Source: Paramacrobiotus richtersi (Eukaryota > Tardigrada > Eutardigrada > Parachela > Macrobiotidae). Taken from it: a stretch of DNA of 27,041 nt. The notes beneath the pieces were generated by a model. That model did no database searches, had not been told where the DNA came from, and worked only from the letters and a program-made list of their open reading frames with translations. A program made the translations under genes and the position numbers. Each line of letters begins with the position of its first letter. The first letter of the stretch is position 1. The DNA lies in NCBI GenBank assembly GCA_034698045.1, contig JAQGAU010000498.1, forward strand, positions 1 through 27,041, written 5' to 3'. Below, in pieces: positions 10,599 to 21,924 of the stretch.

Positions 10599-11470
10599 CT
10601 GAAACAATTATTCTCTTGTACTTTTCATTATACATGTGTGCTATAGAAACATATGCGTTTTAATGATCATAACAGTTTGGAATTCTATTGATTTCTGAGG
10701 GCAATTAAACGCTGTGAAAATAGTATTAGTGTGTGTTTTTGACGCCTTTCCACAAAGTTTCCACAATAACGATTTCTGTCGCATTTCCTTAACGTTATCT
10801 AAATGCTATTTCGTTAACACTTCGAGGATCGAACAACAACAGATCGACAACGCTTATATGACGATCGGCAACAGAGACTGTAGTATTTTAAATAGGGGAA
10901 AGACTGCTGTTCGATCGAAGTAGTGACCTTTTAAACCATAATTTTTTGCTCAAAAGTTGTTTAACGACTGGTTCTTATAAGAAAGGATAATAATAATAGG
11001 CCTTTTATGTGATCGCAACATATGGTAGTTTACACATTAACTTACAAACAATTTCGCCGAAATTACCGCGTTGTTTACATTAATTTGCTTAAACAGTAAT
11101 TTTGATACTTGTTCCGCAAAATCTAATTATTACTAGGGCTTTTAATACAATGAAAAACAATGGACTAAAACAGAAAATCTACAAATAAAATGCTGCTGTG
11201 TATTCAAATATAAGCAGCTTTCTAGTCAGCTTTCTTTCTTGAGATTTGCAAGCCACTGCACTACGATCTCTACTGGCTATACATACTGTGTTCGTTTACA
11301 CTTTACAGGATAGCAGCTCTCCTATAGCTGACCATAAATCCTGTTTTCATTTCACTTAAATATTCAATGCCTGTTTTTCCAAAAAGGCTCCAAAGAATTT
11401 GAGCAATATTTACTTCCAGCTACCCACACTGCGTAGCTTCCGGCTATAGAATAGATTCCCTTGGTCAGCG

Positions 11471-11709
11471 TCACTTTCCAGGCTGTTTTATGGTAGAGTA
11501 GCTGTCAGCATCGAAATTGTCCGAGCAAATGCGATGCTATAATGCGTCCACGAGTAGGCGTCCTTCAGAGAAATCGCGTCGGCCAATTTCTGGAACGGTT
11601 CCAAGACGGCGGGATCGGAGTTCTCTGCGAGGACTTGGGGACACTTGTACATGCTTACCTTCGGCTGGCGGAGAGCATTCTTATGGGACGGACAGCCAGC
11701 AACAACGCA
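11471..11709 (-). pseudogene. Second THAP gene remnant with canonical finger
   Basis: TTTTGTTTTCTTGTAG forms a good acceptor just above 11709. The exon then reads CVVAGC (C-x4-C), PKVSMYKCPQ (where THAP domains have a VSFHKFP-like segment), SDPAVLEPFQKLADAI and, one frame away, SDNFDADSYST. The last matches the part after the C-x2-H pair. The C-x2-H pair itself is destroyed by a short deletion near 11,530. The sequence is clearly different from the A-gene THAP exons, so it comes from another THAP gene. It ends at TGA 11473-11471. I infer a broken THAP gene that arrived with the insert. Confidence 0.55.
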
Positions 11710-12065
11710 CTACAAGAAAACAAAATAATGGCAAATTCTAGGTCGCAGAAATAATCCTGATAAACCCAATACACATTAGAACACAAAAACTTAATTTAAC
11801 CCGCCCCAATTACCTCGGTGCAGACAGAAATTAATTAATGGCAAAAAATTCGTATTTTTGAGTGACGCAAAGCCGAAAAATTCTACATTCGATTCGAAAC
11901 CGCTTTTGCTGAACATACAGCCGTTTTAGGACTGTAATGAAGGCAGCTTTAAGCCACTACTCTACGACATTCACGATTCCATATACTCATTATGGTCTTG
12001 GTAGCATTTCCATGCGCGTCGAGTCGTCGACTACTCAGATTTGTACAAACTTGCCATTTGCGTTC

Positions 12066-12218
12066 TCATTTTCCATTCCTTATGCCAAACCACTCAAATG
12101 TGGGAGTTACATAGCGCTGAGAAAGTCCCTGCCGACCACAGTTCACCTTGGGATTAAAAGCATCATACTCGCTGGGCAATATAGCCGTGTTCGACCGGAG
12201 CAGCTCCTTCCTCCGCAT
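12066..12218 (-). pseudogene. Unrecognised exon-like frame
   Basis: Below a CTGCAG acceptor, 50 open codons run from MRRKELLRSNTAILPSEYDA to TGA at 12068-12066. The acceptor neighbourhood (CTGCAG with GCAAACG beside it) resembles the acceptor of B-gene exon 3. Codon use and acidic/hydrophobic alternation look coding, but I do not recognise a family. On the minus strand it precedes the THAP remnant at 11709, so both may be exons of one gene; no donor was found to prove it. Confidence 0.3.
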
Positions 12219-12590
12219 CTGCAGGTACGCAAACGAACGACTCCACAGTCATCAATCAAACTTTTTTCAAAATCTTATTGACGCAAGTTATTGAGGACAA
12301 TAAAATACATAGACGGATTTCTGTTTTTATATAAGTGGAAGGAAATAATAATAAAAAGGATTAGCGAGAAGAGCAAAATTCGACTTCAAATTTCGTGGAC
12401 TGTACGGAGACATTCTGCTGCAATTCAGCGAATGTATTACATATAATTATATGGGCCTATGATCACCATGAACAATGTAAAGCCATTATGCTACGTTACC
12501 CTCCCGCATTGCACTCTGTATTTCATTTTCGCCGATACAACCAGAACAATTTTTGTTCGATGGTAAGCCACCTAATATTAAATCCATAAT

Positions 12591-14656
12591 TCACTTACGT
12601 TTCATTGCCATGGATCGATCTTTTCCATTATCATCCAGGAACAACGACGGTACTTCGCCCGCTTTAACATGTGGTTTCCGGAAGAAATCGGTCTGCCTGG
12701 GAAGAAAGTGTTTGGTGCAGGTAAAGCAACATGTCCGTGATTCCACCGGCAGCTTGTCAAGCAGTGCGCAATCCTCCAGATATACTTTCTCGCTTCAGTC
12801 CCTCGGTGAAACTGACCTTGGACAAGTCCACACTGCGCACCCGGTGCGGCACGAGGCGACGATGCAGCGAAAGTTCTAGCGGGCGTGCCAGGCGGAATTA
12901 TTAAGGCGGTTGATCGTCCGAGAAGGTGTTCATTTCACCTTCCTCTCCAGCAATGCCGTTATGTGACTGATAACAACGAGTCCAAAAAATGGATCTAGAT
13001 TCGAGTTCTTAAAAATTTCGGCAAGGATTTCAAAAAGAGACACTCGGCAATGGGAATCTAACACTAACGCAAAAGAAGTGGAAAAAATGCTTTACGGAAA
13101 GTTTGCTGTTTTATGTCGTCGTATAGATAATACACACATATCATTCAGGGCCACAAGCACCTTGCATAGCCATTGCACTACGACTCTGTCTACAAGTGGC
13201 CGGACACCGAAAACCTTTGTACGATTGTAACCGATATAAATCCGCCTATAATCTGATATCTGACGAAGCAGACCAAACGCTAATTTGAAACTAAGGAAAA
13301 GAAGCACAGCGACAGACATACTCCTATTCAAAAACCATGCAACTACAAATGGAAGAAACTAGAAAACAACAACAGACAAAATCTTAATGATAGTGGAAAA
13401 AACAACAAACTCCGACGTAACAAAATGGAGAAACTGTAACGAATCAAACAAACTAATATACTATAATAAATACATTGAAAATGACACAAAACTGGAATTC
13501 CGCAACGCGTAGAATTAAATGTAAGGCCAAAAAAGCATTAAAATCTGATTTCAGTAACTTTTCCTTACCGTTTCATTTTCCTTAGCCTTTCTTGGGAATG
13601 CGGGGTGGATTTGTCGTTCGCTTGACCATTGGAAAGGGTTTCCATACGTTTCGTTAGTACAGAGAATTAAAACATGACAACAGATCACTTCCGGTGACTT
13701 ACTGGGATCGGCGCGAAAAACTCGGAACGAGCTTTATTAACAATTTATTTTTATTTACAGCACTTAATTGTATAAAAAATCTAGAATTAATTTTCAAAAG
13801 CCCAGAGTCAACGCCAAGAGCCCATACCCGATACCTAACAACCAGCTTCCGACAGCGTTTCTAGTAGGGCACAACGGCAATCTCACCACCCCTATCCGGG
13901 AACTGGATATTGCACGTTCGCATCAGTTCATCTCATATATCGCTGCAGCATCGGGCAGGGAAATGCGTCCAATTTCGGGACTGTTCCGAAAACGTTCATC
14001 CAGCGCGGCCCGAATGGCGATGACCTTTGTGCTACAATGGCCATGAGTGAAAATGGACAACACGACAATCGACAATAGAGTTTGCAGCAAACAACGGAAC
14101 GACTGTAATTCGATTGCGATAGTGACCTTTTAAACAATAGCTTTTTTGCTCTCTGCTTATACATAATTGTATGACGCCTGTTTGGTAACCGTATAATAAA
14201 GGATATTAATAAACTAGTCTTAAAATTCCTGCACGAACACAATATATGGCATTTACACACTACACTATACCACACAGTTTCGTCGTGTCGATCCCCTGTT
14301 TGGTCAAAAGATAATTTTTATAATTGTTCCAAAAAATATAACTACTTTAAAGTGGCTCTAATTCAATGAAAAACAAAGGAATAAAACTTGATATCTACAA
14401 GTAATTGATTTGTTTACAGTATGGTGCATTTAAACCGTAACAGCTTCTTTCCAGCCTCGATGGTGGTTTCAGTAAGCCAGTGTACTACGATCGGCACTAT
14501 GTGTACTGTTTTGTTTGCCGGATATAGGTGAATCCTTAACGTCCGTAATGACCGTAAATCCTGTTTTGATTACACTAAAATGTTCAATACGGTTTTCCAA
14601 AAGGTCTTTAGATAATTCGACTAATTATTACTTACAGTAAGAGATATGTTGGCCAT
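12591..14656 (-). pseudogene. Gene A3: THAP-domain gene copy, decayed
   Basis: Exon 1 is 14636-14656 (MANISLT, then GTAAGT). Exon 2 is 13569-13645 (METLSNGQANDKST, then GTAAGG), 77 nt against 78 in A2, so one base is lost. Exon 3 is 12591-12960. Its acceptor AG has become AT (CACATAAC), so splicing should fail. Its THAP finger has a TAA, a TAG and several small deletions, but CTKHFLPRQTDFFRK and AGEVPSLFLDDN near the end are well kept, ending at TGA 12593-12591. It gives the best view of the ancestral C-terminus, with Cys and His ligands intact. Confidence 0.65.
13800..14046. other. GC-rich coding-like insert in intron 1 of gene A3
   Basis: Absent from A1 and A2. The minus strand reads KVIAIRAALDERFRN, then SPEIGRISLPDAAAIYEM, and, one frame away, DELMRTCNIQFPDRGGEIAV. 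A plus frame is also open from 13768 to 14046. The minus reading has the more protein-like composition, but I recognise no family and cannot choose with certainty. It is probably a fragment of another gene carried in by rearrangement. Confidence 0.3.
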
Positions 14657-14764
14657 TTGAGATATGAAATTTTTGTCTTCATGATGAAAACAAGTCAAAA
14701 ATACGTAACTCATGAAATAATTGTCACTTCGCATAAGTTCTCAACCAGAAACTATGAACATATC

Positions 14765-15000
14765 ATCTGGAAATCCAGCGAAAGTTGAACCGCGAGGTAC
14801 ATCCCACAGCACCAATCAACGTTCGGATGGTTACACTGCACATTTGCATGGGAACGGCCGAACGGGGTTTACTTATGAAGTGGGATTTCACTTGTGTGAT
14901 GCGGTATGCATGATCTCCCACGTGCGAGACCCGTGACCCTGCTTCTGTGGAGATTGCTTTCCGGTGCAATCTGCTGATGTGGGTTTCCGCACGATTACTC
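14765..15000 (+). mobile_element. LINE reverse-transcriptase C-terminal fragment, copy 3
   Basis: The frame reads KVEPRGTSHSTNQRSDGYT and then, degraded, a GRT..F segment, matching the EPRG...RPDGxT region that follows the RT domain in many invertebrate LINEs. It stops at TGA after HVRDP. It lies between genes A3 and B3, at the same place as copies 1 and 2. Confidence 0.65.
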
Positions 15001-15108
15001 GAAATAATTGTTTACATAAACAGAAATCAATTTATAGTTAACAGCTTAATAATTCGTACCACGCTAGTCTACACTGAAAATTTTACAGAAATAAAAAGTC
15101 AACTTTAC

Positions 15109-17311
15109 CTTGGCGGCATTATAAACGGAGACGATCTTCTCCCACTGCAACCGCACTTTATGGTCACGTAACACGTTGGCTGCTGTCCGGGTAGGAAGGG
15201 ATTAGTGGCAACTACCACTTCCAACAGCAGTCTATAGAATGTCCCGCGTTTGACCGCTTCCGGAATGCTGGCGATTCTCCCGGAAGACGAACGTTTTCCT
15301 CGCCTGTCGTCGTACTTGCAGGTAAGCGAACAAATTTACCACATTTCGCAAATAAGAATCCAACAGTAGCTAACATCAATCAAAAATCTCCAAATATTTT
15401 TGGCAAAAGATACGAATTATCGACCGGAGCGGAGCGAAGGTCCTTTATACTCAGCTCCAACGCATTTTTGTGTGTCTGCAGCGGAAGTGCCCATGGTTCT
15501 TTCGTTCACGTTATCTCGCTTCAAAGTGGTCCAATTTACTTGAAATTTTGATATATAAGTTCCTCATTGCGAGTTCTGGAACCCTATTATTTTTTGCACC
15601 ATCGCTTTTCAAAACTGATAAAGTTATAAAGATTATGCGTGTACCGCTAATATCACACTATACAGCTGATTTTAAGACTGGCCAGAGCGGAAAGCGTGTT
15701 GCGCAACTGAAGACAATTAAAAGCGGATCCTGCACACTGCAGGACACATGAAAGCAATAATTTATCGCTCCGGTCTTCATCGCCAGCATTAGCGGAGAGC
15801 GATTACCTAGTTATTACACAATTAAGGTAGGACTTATTCGTTAAACTAATAAAAGTGGCAAAAACATTGATGATTATAGGGACAAAAGTGCTGCCGTACT
15901 GCTGCACTGCATATATAAAGCAGTTACACACTCATGAATGAAGAGCGATGTGTAGTCGTAATGTAAAGCCGTTATTCTACATAAACCGCGTATTACAGTG
16001 CGTAACTCAGTTTAGCTCGTTGATCTGACGGTACGAATAAATCACAAAAAATTATCCAGATTCGAGTGACTTCTTAGAAACACCGGCGACTGTTTCAAAA
16101 TGTCAATTATCATCAAGAACAAACTTGAAAGAAATGGAGAAAATGTTTTACGGATAATATTTGCTGGCATGTCACCTTTTGTTGATAACCTTTATCAGTC
16201 ATGAAATAAAGTGCACATATGATTGTAGCCATTGCACTACGATTCCGCTCAGAATGTACGAAGCTCAAAGGAACAACAGAAGCTATTTACAACGCTGTAA
16301 TCATTCTTTCCTTCTTATCGCATATATCTGACGAAGGGAAACCACACGCTAGTTTGAAATCAAAGAAAGGAACCAAAATAACACCCAACCGACAACTGAA
16401 TTTGGGCAGGTTGTATCTTCTCGCTTTCCTGTCTGTTAATGTTGTTTTTTAAAACGCAGTGCTGATGCGTAGCCACTATCAAACAACGCGTTTCTGAAAA
16501 AATTATTTTCTGGTAATTTTCGTTATAAATATGTGTGAGAAGATAAAAATATGCGTTTTAAAAACCATGACAAATTTGGAATTCTGTTGATTTCTGAGGG
16601 AAAAATAGTATTACTGTGTTTTTTGTCACCTTTCCTCAAAGTTTCCAGAACGATGAACTCTTTCGCATTTCCTTAACGTTTTCTAAATGCTATTTCACTT
16701 CGAGGATCGAACGACAATAGATCGACAACAGAGACTGCAGCAATTTTAAGTAGAGGAAAGACTGCAATTCGATTGAAGTAGTGACCTTTTAAACAATAAT
16801 TTTTCGCTTAAGAGTTTTTTTAACGGTTGGCTCGTATAAGAAAGGATAATAATAAACCAGCCTTTCATGTAATCACAACGTACGGCAGTTCACACATGAA
16901 TTAACTATACAAGTACAAACAATTTCGCCGAAATTACCGCATTGTCCACACTAACTTCCTCAAAGGGTATGCGTGTTTGTCAAAAGGTAATTTTGATAAT
17001 TATTCCGCAAAATCTAATTATTTTAAGAGCTTTAATTCAATGAAAAACAAAACGGTCTAAGACTGAATATCTACAAATATATAACGCTGCTGTGTGTTCG
17101 AATATGACCAGCTTTTTTGTCGTATTTCAGATTTGCAAGCCACTGCACTACGATCTTCACTGTTTGAACCTATACATACCGTGTTCGTTTACAGGATAGC
17201 TGATCATAAACCCTGTTTTGATTACACTAAAATATTCCATACTGTTTTTGCAAAAGGTCTCTAAATAATTTGACCAATATTTACTTACAGTAAGAGATAT
17301 ATGTTGGCCAT
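15109..17311 (-). pseudogene. Gene B3: Myb/SANT-like gene copy with intron insertion
   Basis: Exon 1 is 17289-17311: 23 nt, with two extra bases (ATATAT for ATAT) that shift the frame, then GTAAGT. Exon 2 is 16417-16493: 77 nt, one base lost near its acceptor, GTG in place of the inner ATG, and the donor destroyed (ATACAA where others have GTATGT or GTACAA). Exon 3 is 15109-15314, with acceptor TGCAAG and donor GTAAAG. It has a 7-bp insertion after GACATTCT, while VLRDHKVRLQWEKIVSVYN is perfectly readable. Intron 2 holds the 394-bp insert at 15417. At least three independent lesions make it a pseudogene. Confidence 0.6.
15417..15810. mobile_element. Copy-specific insert with 10-bp inverted repeats
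   Basis: A1 and A2 read continuously from GGCAAAAGCTATGAGAG to TTATTACA. Here about 394 bp intervene, with TTAT on both sides (15417-15420 and 15811-15814), a possible 4-bp target duplication. GACCGGAGCG at 15422-15431 is inverted as CGCTCCGGTC at 15766-15775. A second GC-rich stretch with AGCGGAGAGCGAT follows to about 15,805. A 93-codon plus frame (15470-15751) has no recognisable family. It is probably a non-autonomous DNA element; the superfamily cannot be told. Confidence 0.5.
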
Positions 17312-17423
17312 GTGAAATATGAGCAAGCACATTCTCTCAATGAATGCCTACAATTCGCGCGGCTTGTAGTGCGCAGTGTTTACGAATGTGTTCAACATTC
17401 AATATAATCGCTTAATTGTTTGT

Positions 17424-17546
17424 CATCTTTTCCCACCTGCAAGTGCCAATCCGGCCGTTCTCAACAGGGCAGCGATTAATTGACTGTTCAGAGTCCATTG
17501 TGGCCCCGATGTAGTCAGTTATCAGGTGAAGTTAATCAAGCGGCAG
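17424..17546. promoter_or_regulatory. Conserved 123-bp non-coding block, copy B3
   Basis: Same block as 4501-4623, with three substitutions and no gaps. Directly after it the B3 copy has lost about 250 bp that B1 and B4 keep. The block thus sits at the edge of a deletion but is itself untouched. Confidence 0.5.
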
Positions 17547-18254
17547 CTGACCAACTGCTTTTGTACGGCAGTGTTGCAATATATTTCGACATCGGAGTTA
17601 ACGCAAGAAATGATTTAAGCACGATTTAACGTTGTCATACGATTTTTTTCATAGAGTAAAAAGAAAATAGGACAAACAAAAATTTAGCAGTAAAATTTAT
17701 CTTTTCATATTGCCCGTCAGCCAGAACATTAATCCATGCATGCGGTAGAACTGGGATACGCAGTAATGAACAAGAAAATCGTAGTTTGATGGCTTTAGCA
17801 GATCGAATTTGAGAAGCGTGATATATGAACGTTCAGCACTAGAAACTAATTGCGTAGTTTAAATCTTTTTTCGACAGAACATGCCGTCCGCAAAGCTGAT
17901 TATGAAACCACAAGTAATATTAAACTACTCTACTCTTTCAAATGTTAACGAGAAAGGTCACCAGAAAGAAGATCGGATGTCAAATAAAACTATGGAACTA
18001 TAGAACATCACAATTTTGATTTATCGAATAAATAAGTGTACAATACAAATTATCATACACTGCATATACGATAACAGCACAAATGAGGAACGGTTTGGGT
18101 CAGTGAAAACATGTTTGTTAGCTAGAGTAATCAATGTACGGCAACAATAGAAAAGCAGAACAGCCAAGTTTATAAGCGAAACAGCTCAAATCTGATCTGC
18201 CAAGATCACTTTGTCGGGATAGTTATTCCCTTAAATGGCCACATGTATTTTGTA

Positions 18255-18404
18255 GATATAACCCGTACTCGGTGAATGCCTGCAGTTTGGCCGGGATCGG
18301 CGCGAGTGGGAACATGGGCCCGTATTCCATAATGAACACTAAGGACATGGTCCTACGTTGCGCTGATTACAATGGCCGTAATGCGCGCATTTGACAACTC
18401 GTAA
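18255..18404 (+). pseudogene. FoxC-type forkhead fragment, copy B3
   Basis: The frame reads VNACSLAGIGASGNMG, then NTKDMV, after which a deletion removes the codons for KPPYSYIAL and shifts the frame. Only the linker before the forkhead domain and traces of the domain start (GATTACAATGGCC) remain. Confidence 0.65.
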
Positions 18405-18571
18405 AACCTTAAGATTCTGATTACCAAAGCGAACTTTTTATCAACTTACGACTTGGATCATTTTGTGTTGAAAGTTACAAGTTTTGAACAAGAAAGCAGA
18501 AAGGCGAACAAGGAAAGTTTAACTGCAGATCTCCATCGTAATGAGTAAAAGTTCCCCCAAAATCCGGTCAA

Positions 18572-18814
18572 TTGATCAGTACAGCAACATTCAGGTGGCA
18601 TGTTTACCTAGCATTATGCAACGGGCGTACACTTCCCGTGCAAATTGGAACAGAAATCGGTAGACAGCCTGACTATGCAAACATGGCCGGGACAGGCATC
18701 CCAGATTTGAATAGTATATTGGACATCAAGGGGAGACTTCCGGGGCGTGTCATTTCTCTGCAGGAAGACTTCCTCGCCACAGTGAAATTAACAACATTAG
18801 ATTGTTGTCGGTAG
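18572..18814 (+). CDS. Unrecognised 80-codon frame
   Basis: Encodes LPVQIGTEIGRQPDY, then GIPDLNSILDIKGRLPGR and a short hydrophobic/acidic tail. The first half matches 6,060-6,220 in B1, where the frame is broken. I recognise no family. It could be a chance frame or part of the LINE remnant that begins about 85 bases further on. Confidence 0.2.
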   Translation: MISTATFRWHVYLALCNGRTLPVQIGTEIGRQPDYANMAGTGIPDLNSILDIKGRLPGRVISLQEDFLATVKLTTLDCCR

Positions 18815-18898
18815 TGCGAACAAGTGCTTAACAAATACAAATACAAATGCCATTTGTAATCGTAAACGTCTTGTGAGACGATTTATTATATGCCGATC

Positions 18899-19412
18899 AC
18901 TGGTGTCATCTGGAACTCATCAAAACTTGAACCGAGAGGCACATCGCACACTACTAATCAGCGGCCGGATGGTTACACCATTTTCGCATTGGAACCATGC
19001 AGGACTGTGATTTTACCTGTGTTGATACCATATGCATACCCAACCGGAAAGCAACATCAAAAGAAGCTGGATCAGCTGCCGAGGATGCAGAGAAAAGGAA
19101 GGCACGGAGCTATACGCTTATTTGGAAGGACGACACTTATTCGTTCCAGTGGCCTTCGAGACTTTGGGTTTGTGGGGCCCCTCCGCCATTTATCTTGGGA
19201 AGGAAATCGGTAAACGCCTGAAAGAACAAACAGGCGAACCCCGGTCCCATGGATTTCTGCGACAGCGCCTGGCCATCGGGCTTCAAAGGGGAAATGCAGC
19301 GTGCACCATGGACGGAGCGGAGAAATTTGACGAGTTACATTCTTTATGGTTTTGCTTCGTGTTTTCAATACTGTCTGCGTTTCGCTCTGGCTCAAGAGTG
19401 TATGTAAACTAA
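18899..19412 (+). mobile_element. LINE reverse-transcriptase C-terminal region, longest copy
   Basis: Three successive frames together give a familiar non-LTR retrotransposon C-terminus: LEPRGTSHTTNQRPDGYT, then FTCVDTICIP, KEAGSAAEDAEKRK, then FVPVAFETLGLWGP, and FLRQRLAIGLQRGNA. These correspond to the conserved RPDG, DT, AGAAAE..RK, F.PVAxETLG..G and QR.S.A.QRGNA segments that follow the RT fingers and palm in this family. Two frameshifts separate them, so it is a dead element. It stops at TAA 19410-19412. It diverges clearly from copies 1-3, and lies at the end of B3 and not beside a Myb exon. It may be an independent insertion or an older branch. Confidence 0.7.
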
Positions 19413-19497
19413 TAAAAATTAAAGCTTTGGAAGCAAATTAAAATACATCCGGAAGGTAAATCGGAGAAAAACTGTTCCATAATAAACTCGCCTTAAC

Positions 19498-19523
19498 ATC
19501 AAGGGTATTGCGTTACCCTTGAT
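19498..19523. repeat. Stem-loop after the LINE stop codon
   Basis: ATCAAGGGTA (19498-19507) and TACCCTTGAT (19514-19523) are perfect complements around TTGCGT. It lies 86 bases past the LINE stop codon and may be a 3'-UTR structure of the element. Confidence 0.65.
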
Positions 19524-20003
19524 TGGAGCGAAATGCGAATATTGGAACAAAGCCGACAATATTTATCTAATTAAGCGCCTTTTGTCCTTTGTGGCGTGAT
19601 TAATATTGATGTTCATCGGAATCATCGCTGAGCGCTCTTTGATCACTCATTTACTATGTACCTCTTTGGAACCGGCATGTTTAATCGTTTTACATAATTA
19701 TCGCTGGGGTGTATTGGAAAGGTGGCGATCACGGACGTGGTTGTGAACGACTGTGGTCATTATTTCCGGTGACCTTTCCGGTCGACCGTGGCTGTGGTTT
19801 TAGTGAACTCTGTGGTTGACAGCTCGCAGTTCAGCGTTCACTTATTTTTGAAGTTTACACCGGTCGTTCTTGGATATAGTGAACCCGGTAACCTACCTGA
19901 CGTGGTGCGTAAAACTGATTGACTGCTCTCTAAGAACAAACTGCCGCAAGGTTTTGAGTCAAACATGAAGAAAAGGATGACTGCGTCAGTAAGCATCGCT
20001 ATG

Positions 20004-20032
20004 CCGTAGAAACCATAGAAACCGTAGAAACC
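20004..20032. repeat. Three copies of a 9-bp unit
   Basis: CCGTAGAAA, CCATAGAAA and CCGTAGAAA follow each other, then CC. It is a small slippage repeat. Confidence 0.8.
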
Positions 20033-20911
20033 TACTTCGTACAAAGTACGCAGGGATGATGGCAGAAGAAATTATTATAATATCCCAAAACAAAGAAATA
20101 AAGTCTAGCGCAAATGAGTCTAAATTCTCGGATTCCACGCGTCGCAAACAAAGTAGTTGGTAGCTTTATCGTGGGGTCAATCAAGAGCATATTCATTCGT
20201 ACATACATATCCCGATGACTGTAATAAACTTCATATAAACATTCGCAACGAAAAATTAATTTCATATCCGCCCTAATCAATTACTGTACTGTAAATGCTG
20301 ACAGAATCGGATTTTTCCAATAACGAAATGCAGAGTTAATAAAAATTCTACATTCGAATCAAACCGCCTTTGCTGAACATTAGAGGTACTTACTGACATT
20401 AGTAGCACTTTTATGACGAAGGAACTCCAGCCATTATTCTACGACATCCATGATTCACATACACTTCGACACACGATACACCTGGACAGCACCGAATCAG
20501 ATTGATAACATAAAGCCGTTATTTCACATAAACCGCGTATTCCAGTGCGCAGTTCAGTTTAGCTGGTTGATCTGACGGTACGAATAAATCACTGGTTTCA
20601 AACTGACAATTATCATCAAGCCCAAACTTGAAAGAAATGGAACACATGTTTTACGGGTAATATTTGCTGGTATGTCATCATATTTGTAATACATCTGCCA
20701 TTAAGAGCTAGATGCTTGTAGCCGTTGCACTACGATTCCGCTCATAATGTGCTCTGCTCAAAGGAGCAACAGAAGCTACTTATAACGCTGTAATCATGCA
20801 TTCCTTTCGTCTTATCGCATATCTGACGAAGCAAAACCACACGCTAGTTTGAAATCAAAGAAAAGAACCAAAATAACACCCAACTGACAATTCAATTTGG
20901 GCAGATTGTAC

Positions 20912-21812
20912 CTTCTCGTTTTCTTGTCCGTTAATGTTGTTTTTCAGAACGCAGTGCCTACGCGTAGCCATTATCAAACAACCCGTTTTCTGAAAAAATT
21001 ATTTTCTGGTAATTTCCGTAATAAGAATGTTTAGAAGGATAAAAATTTGCGTTTTAAAGATCGTAACAAATTTGGAATTCTATTAATATCTAAGGGCGAT
21101 TAAACGCTGCCATGAAATAGTATTAATGTGATTTTTTGTCACCTTCCCAATAGTTTCTAGAACGATGATTTCTGTCGCATTTCCTTAGCGTTCTCTAAAT
21201 GCTATTTCGTTAAACACTTCGAGGATCGAACGACAACAGATCAACAACAGAGAATGCAGTAATTTTAAACAGGAAAAAAACTGCAATTCGATTGAAGTAA
21301 CGACCTTCTAAACAATAATTTTTTGCTTAAGAGTTTTTTCAAAGGTTGGCTCGCATAAGACAGGATAATAATGAACTAGCCTTTCATTTAATCACAACAT
21401 ATGCCAGTTTACACATTAATTAACTATACAAACAATTTTGCCGAAATTATACCGCGTTGTCCACATACACTTGCTCACAAGGTATGCGTGTTTGTCAAAA
21501 AGTAATTTTTGTACTTGCTCCGCAAAATCAATTTTTTTAAAAGGCTTTCAATTCAATGAAAAACAACGGACTAAAACTGAATATCTACAAATAAAACGCT
21601 GCTGTATGTTCAAGTATAAACAGCTTGCTCGGCGCATATGTGGGATTTGCAAGCCACTGGACTACGATCTCCACTATCTTTATATACCGTGTTCGTTTAC
21701 ACGAGAGCTGACCGTAAATCCTGTTTTGATTTCCCTTAAATATTCAAAACTGTTTTTCCAAAAGGTCTCCAAATACGCAATATTTACTTACAGTAAGAGA
21801 TATGTTGGTCAT
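20912..21812 (-). pseudogene. Gene B4: exons 1 and 2 only
   Basis: Exon 1 is 21792-21812 (MTNISLT, then GTAAGT). Exon 2 is 20912-20989 (TTTTTTCAG acceptor, 26 open codons including MATRRHCVLKNNI, then GTACAA). Both exons are intact and in phase, giving 33 open codons. Exon 3 is missing: array homology ends near 20,500, before the Myb-like exon should appear. It is a truncated gene with no DNA-binding domain. Confidence 0.55.
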
Positions 21813-21924
21813 GTGAAATATGACCAAGCACATTCTCTCAGTGAATGCCTACAATTCGCGCGGCTTGTAATGCGCAGTGTTTACGGATGTGTTCAACATT
21901 CAATATAATCGCTTAATTGTTTGT

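Larger units (their letters stand above)
11416..12430. other. Insert between B2 and A3
   Basis: This stretch replaces the conserved block and forkhead part of the B unit. It is richer in G+C than its surroundings and holds two exon-like pieces on the minus strand (11471-11709 and 12066-12218). Near 11,870-11,985 it shares sequence with 20,340-20,460, including a 17-bp motif at 11951 (20428 in the other), so part of it was once duplicated too. Confidence 0.6.
19413..20500. other. Single-copy stretch between B3 and B4
   Basis: Contains a stem-loop (19498-19523), a 9-bp triplication (20004-20032) and, from about 20,340, sequence shared with 11,870-11,985. The part 19,700-19,900 is richer in G+C and contains a TCAGCGTTCACT-like stretch that could be a promoter start region, but nothing proves it. 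No protein family is seen. Confidence 0.45.

Noticed and set aside
21438-21908. 156-codon plus-strand open frame, the longest in the window
   Set aside because: It crosses intron-like array sequence, exon 1 of gene B4 on the other strand and a 17-bp motif. The same frame is broken by stops and indels in B1 and B3, and no family is seen.
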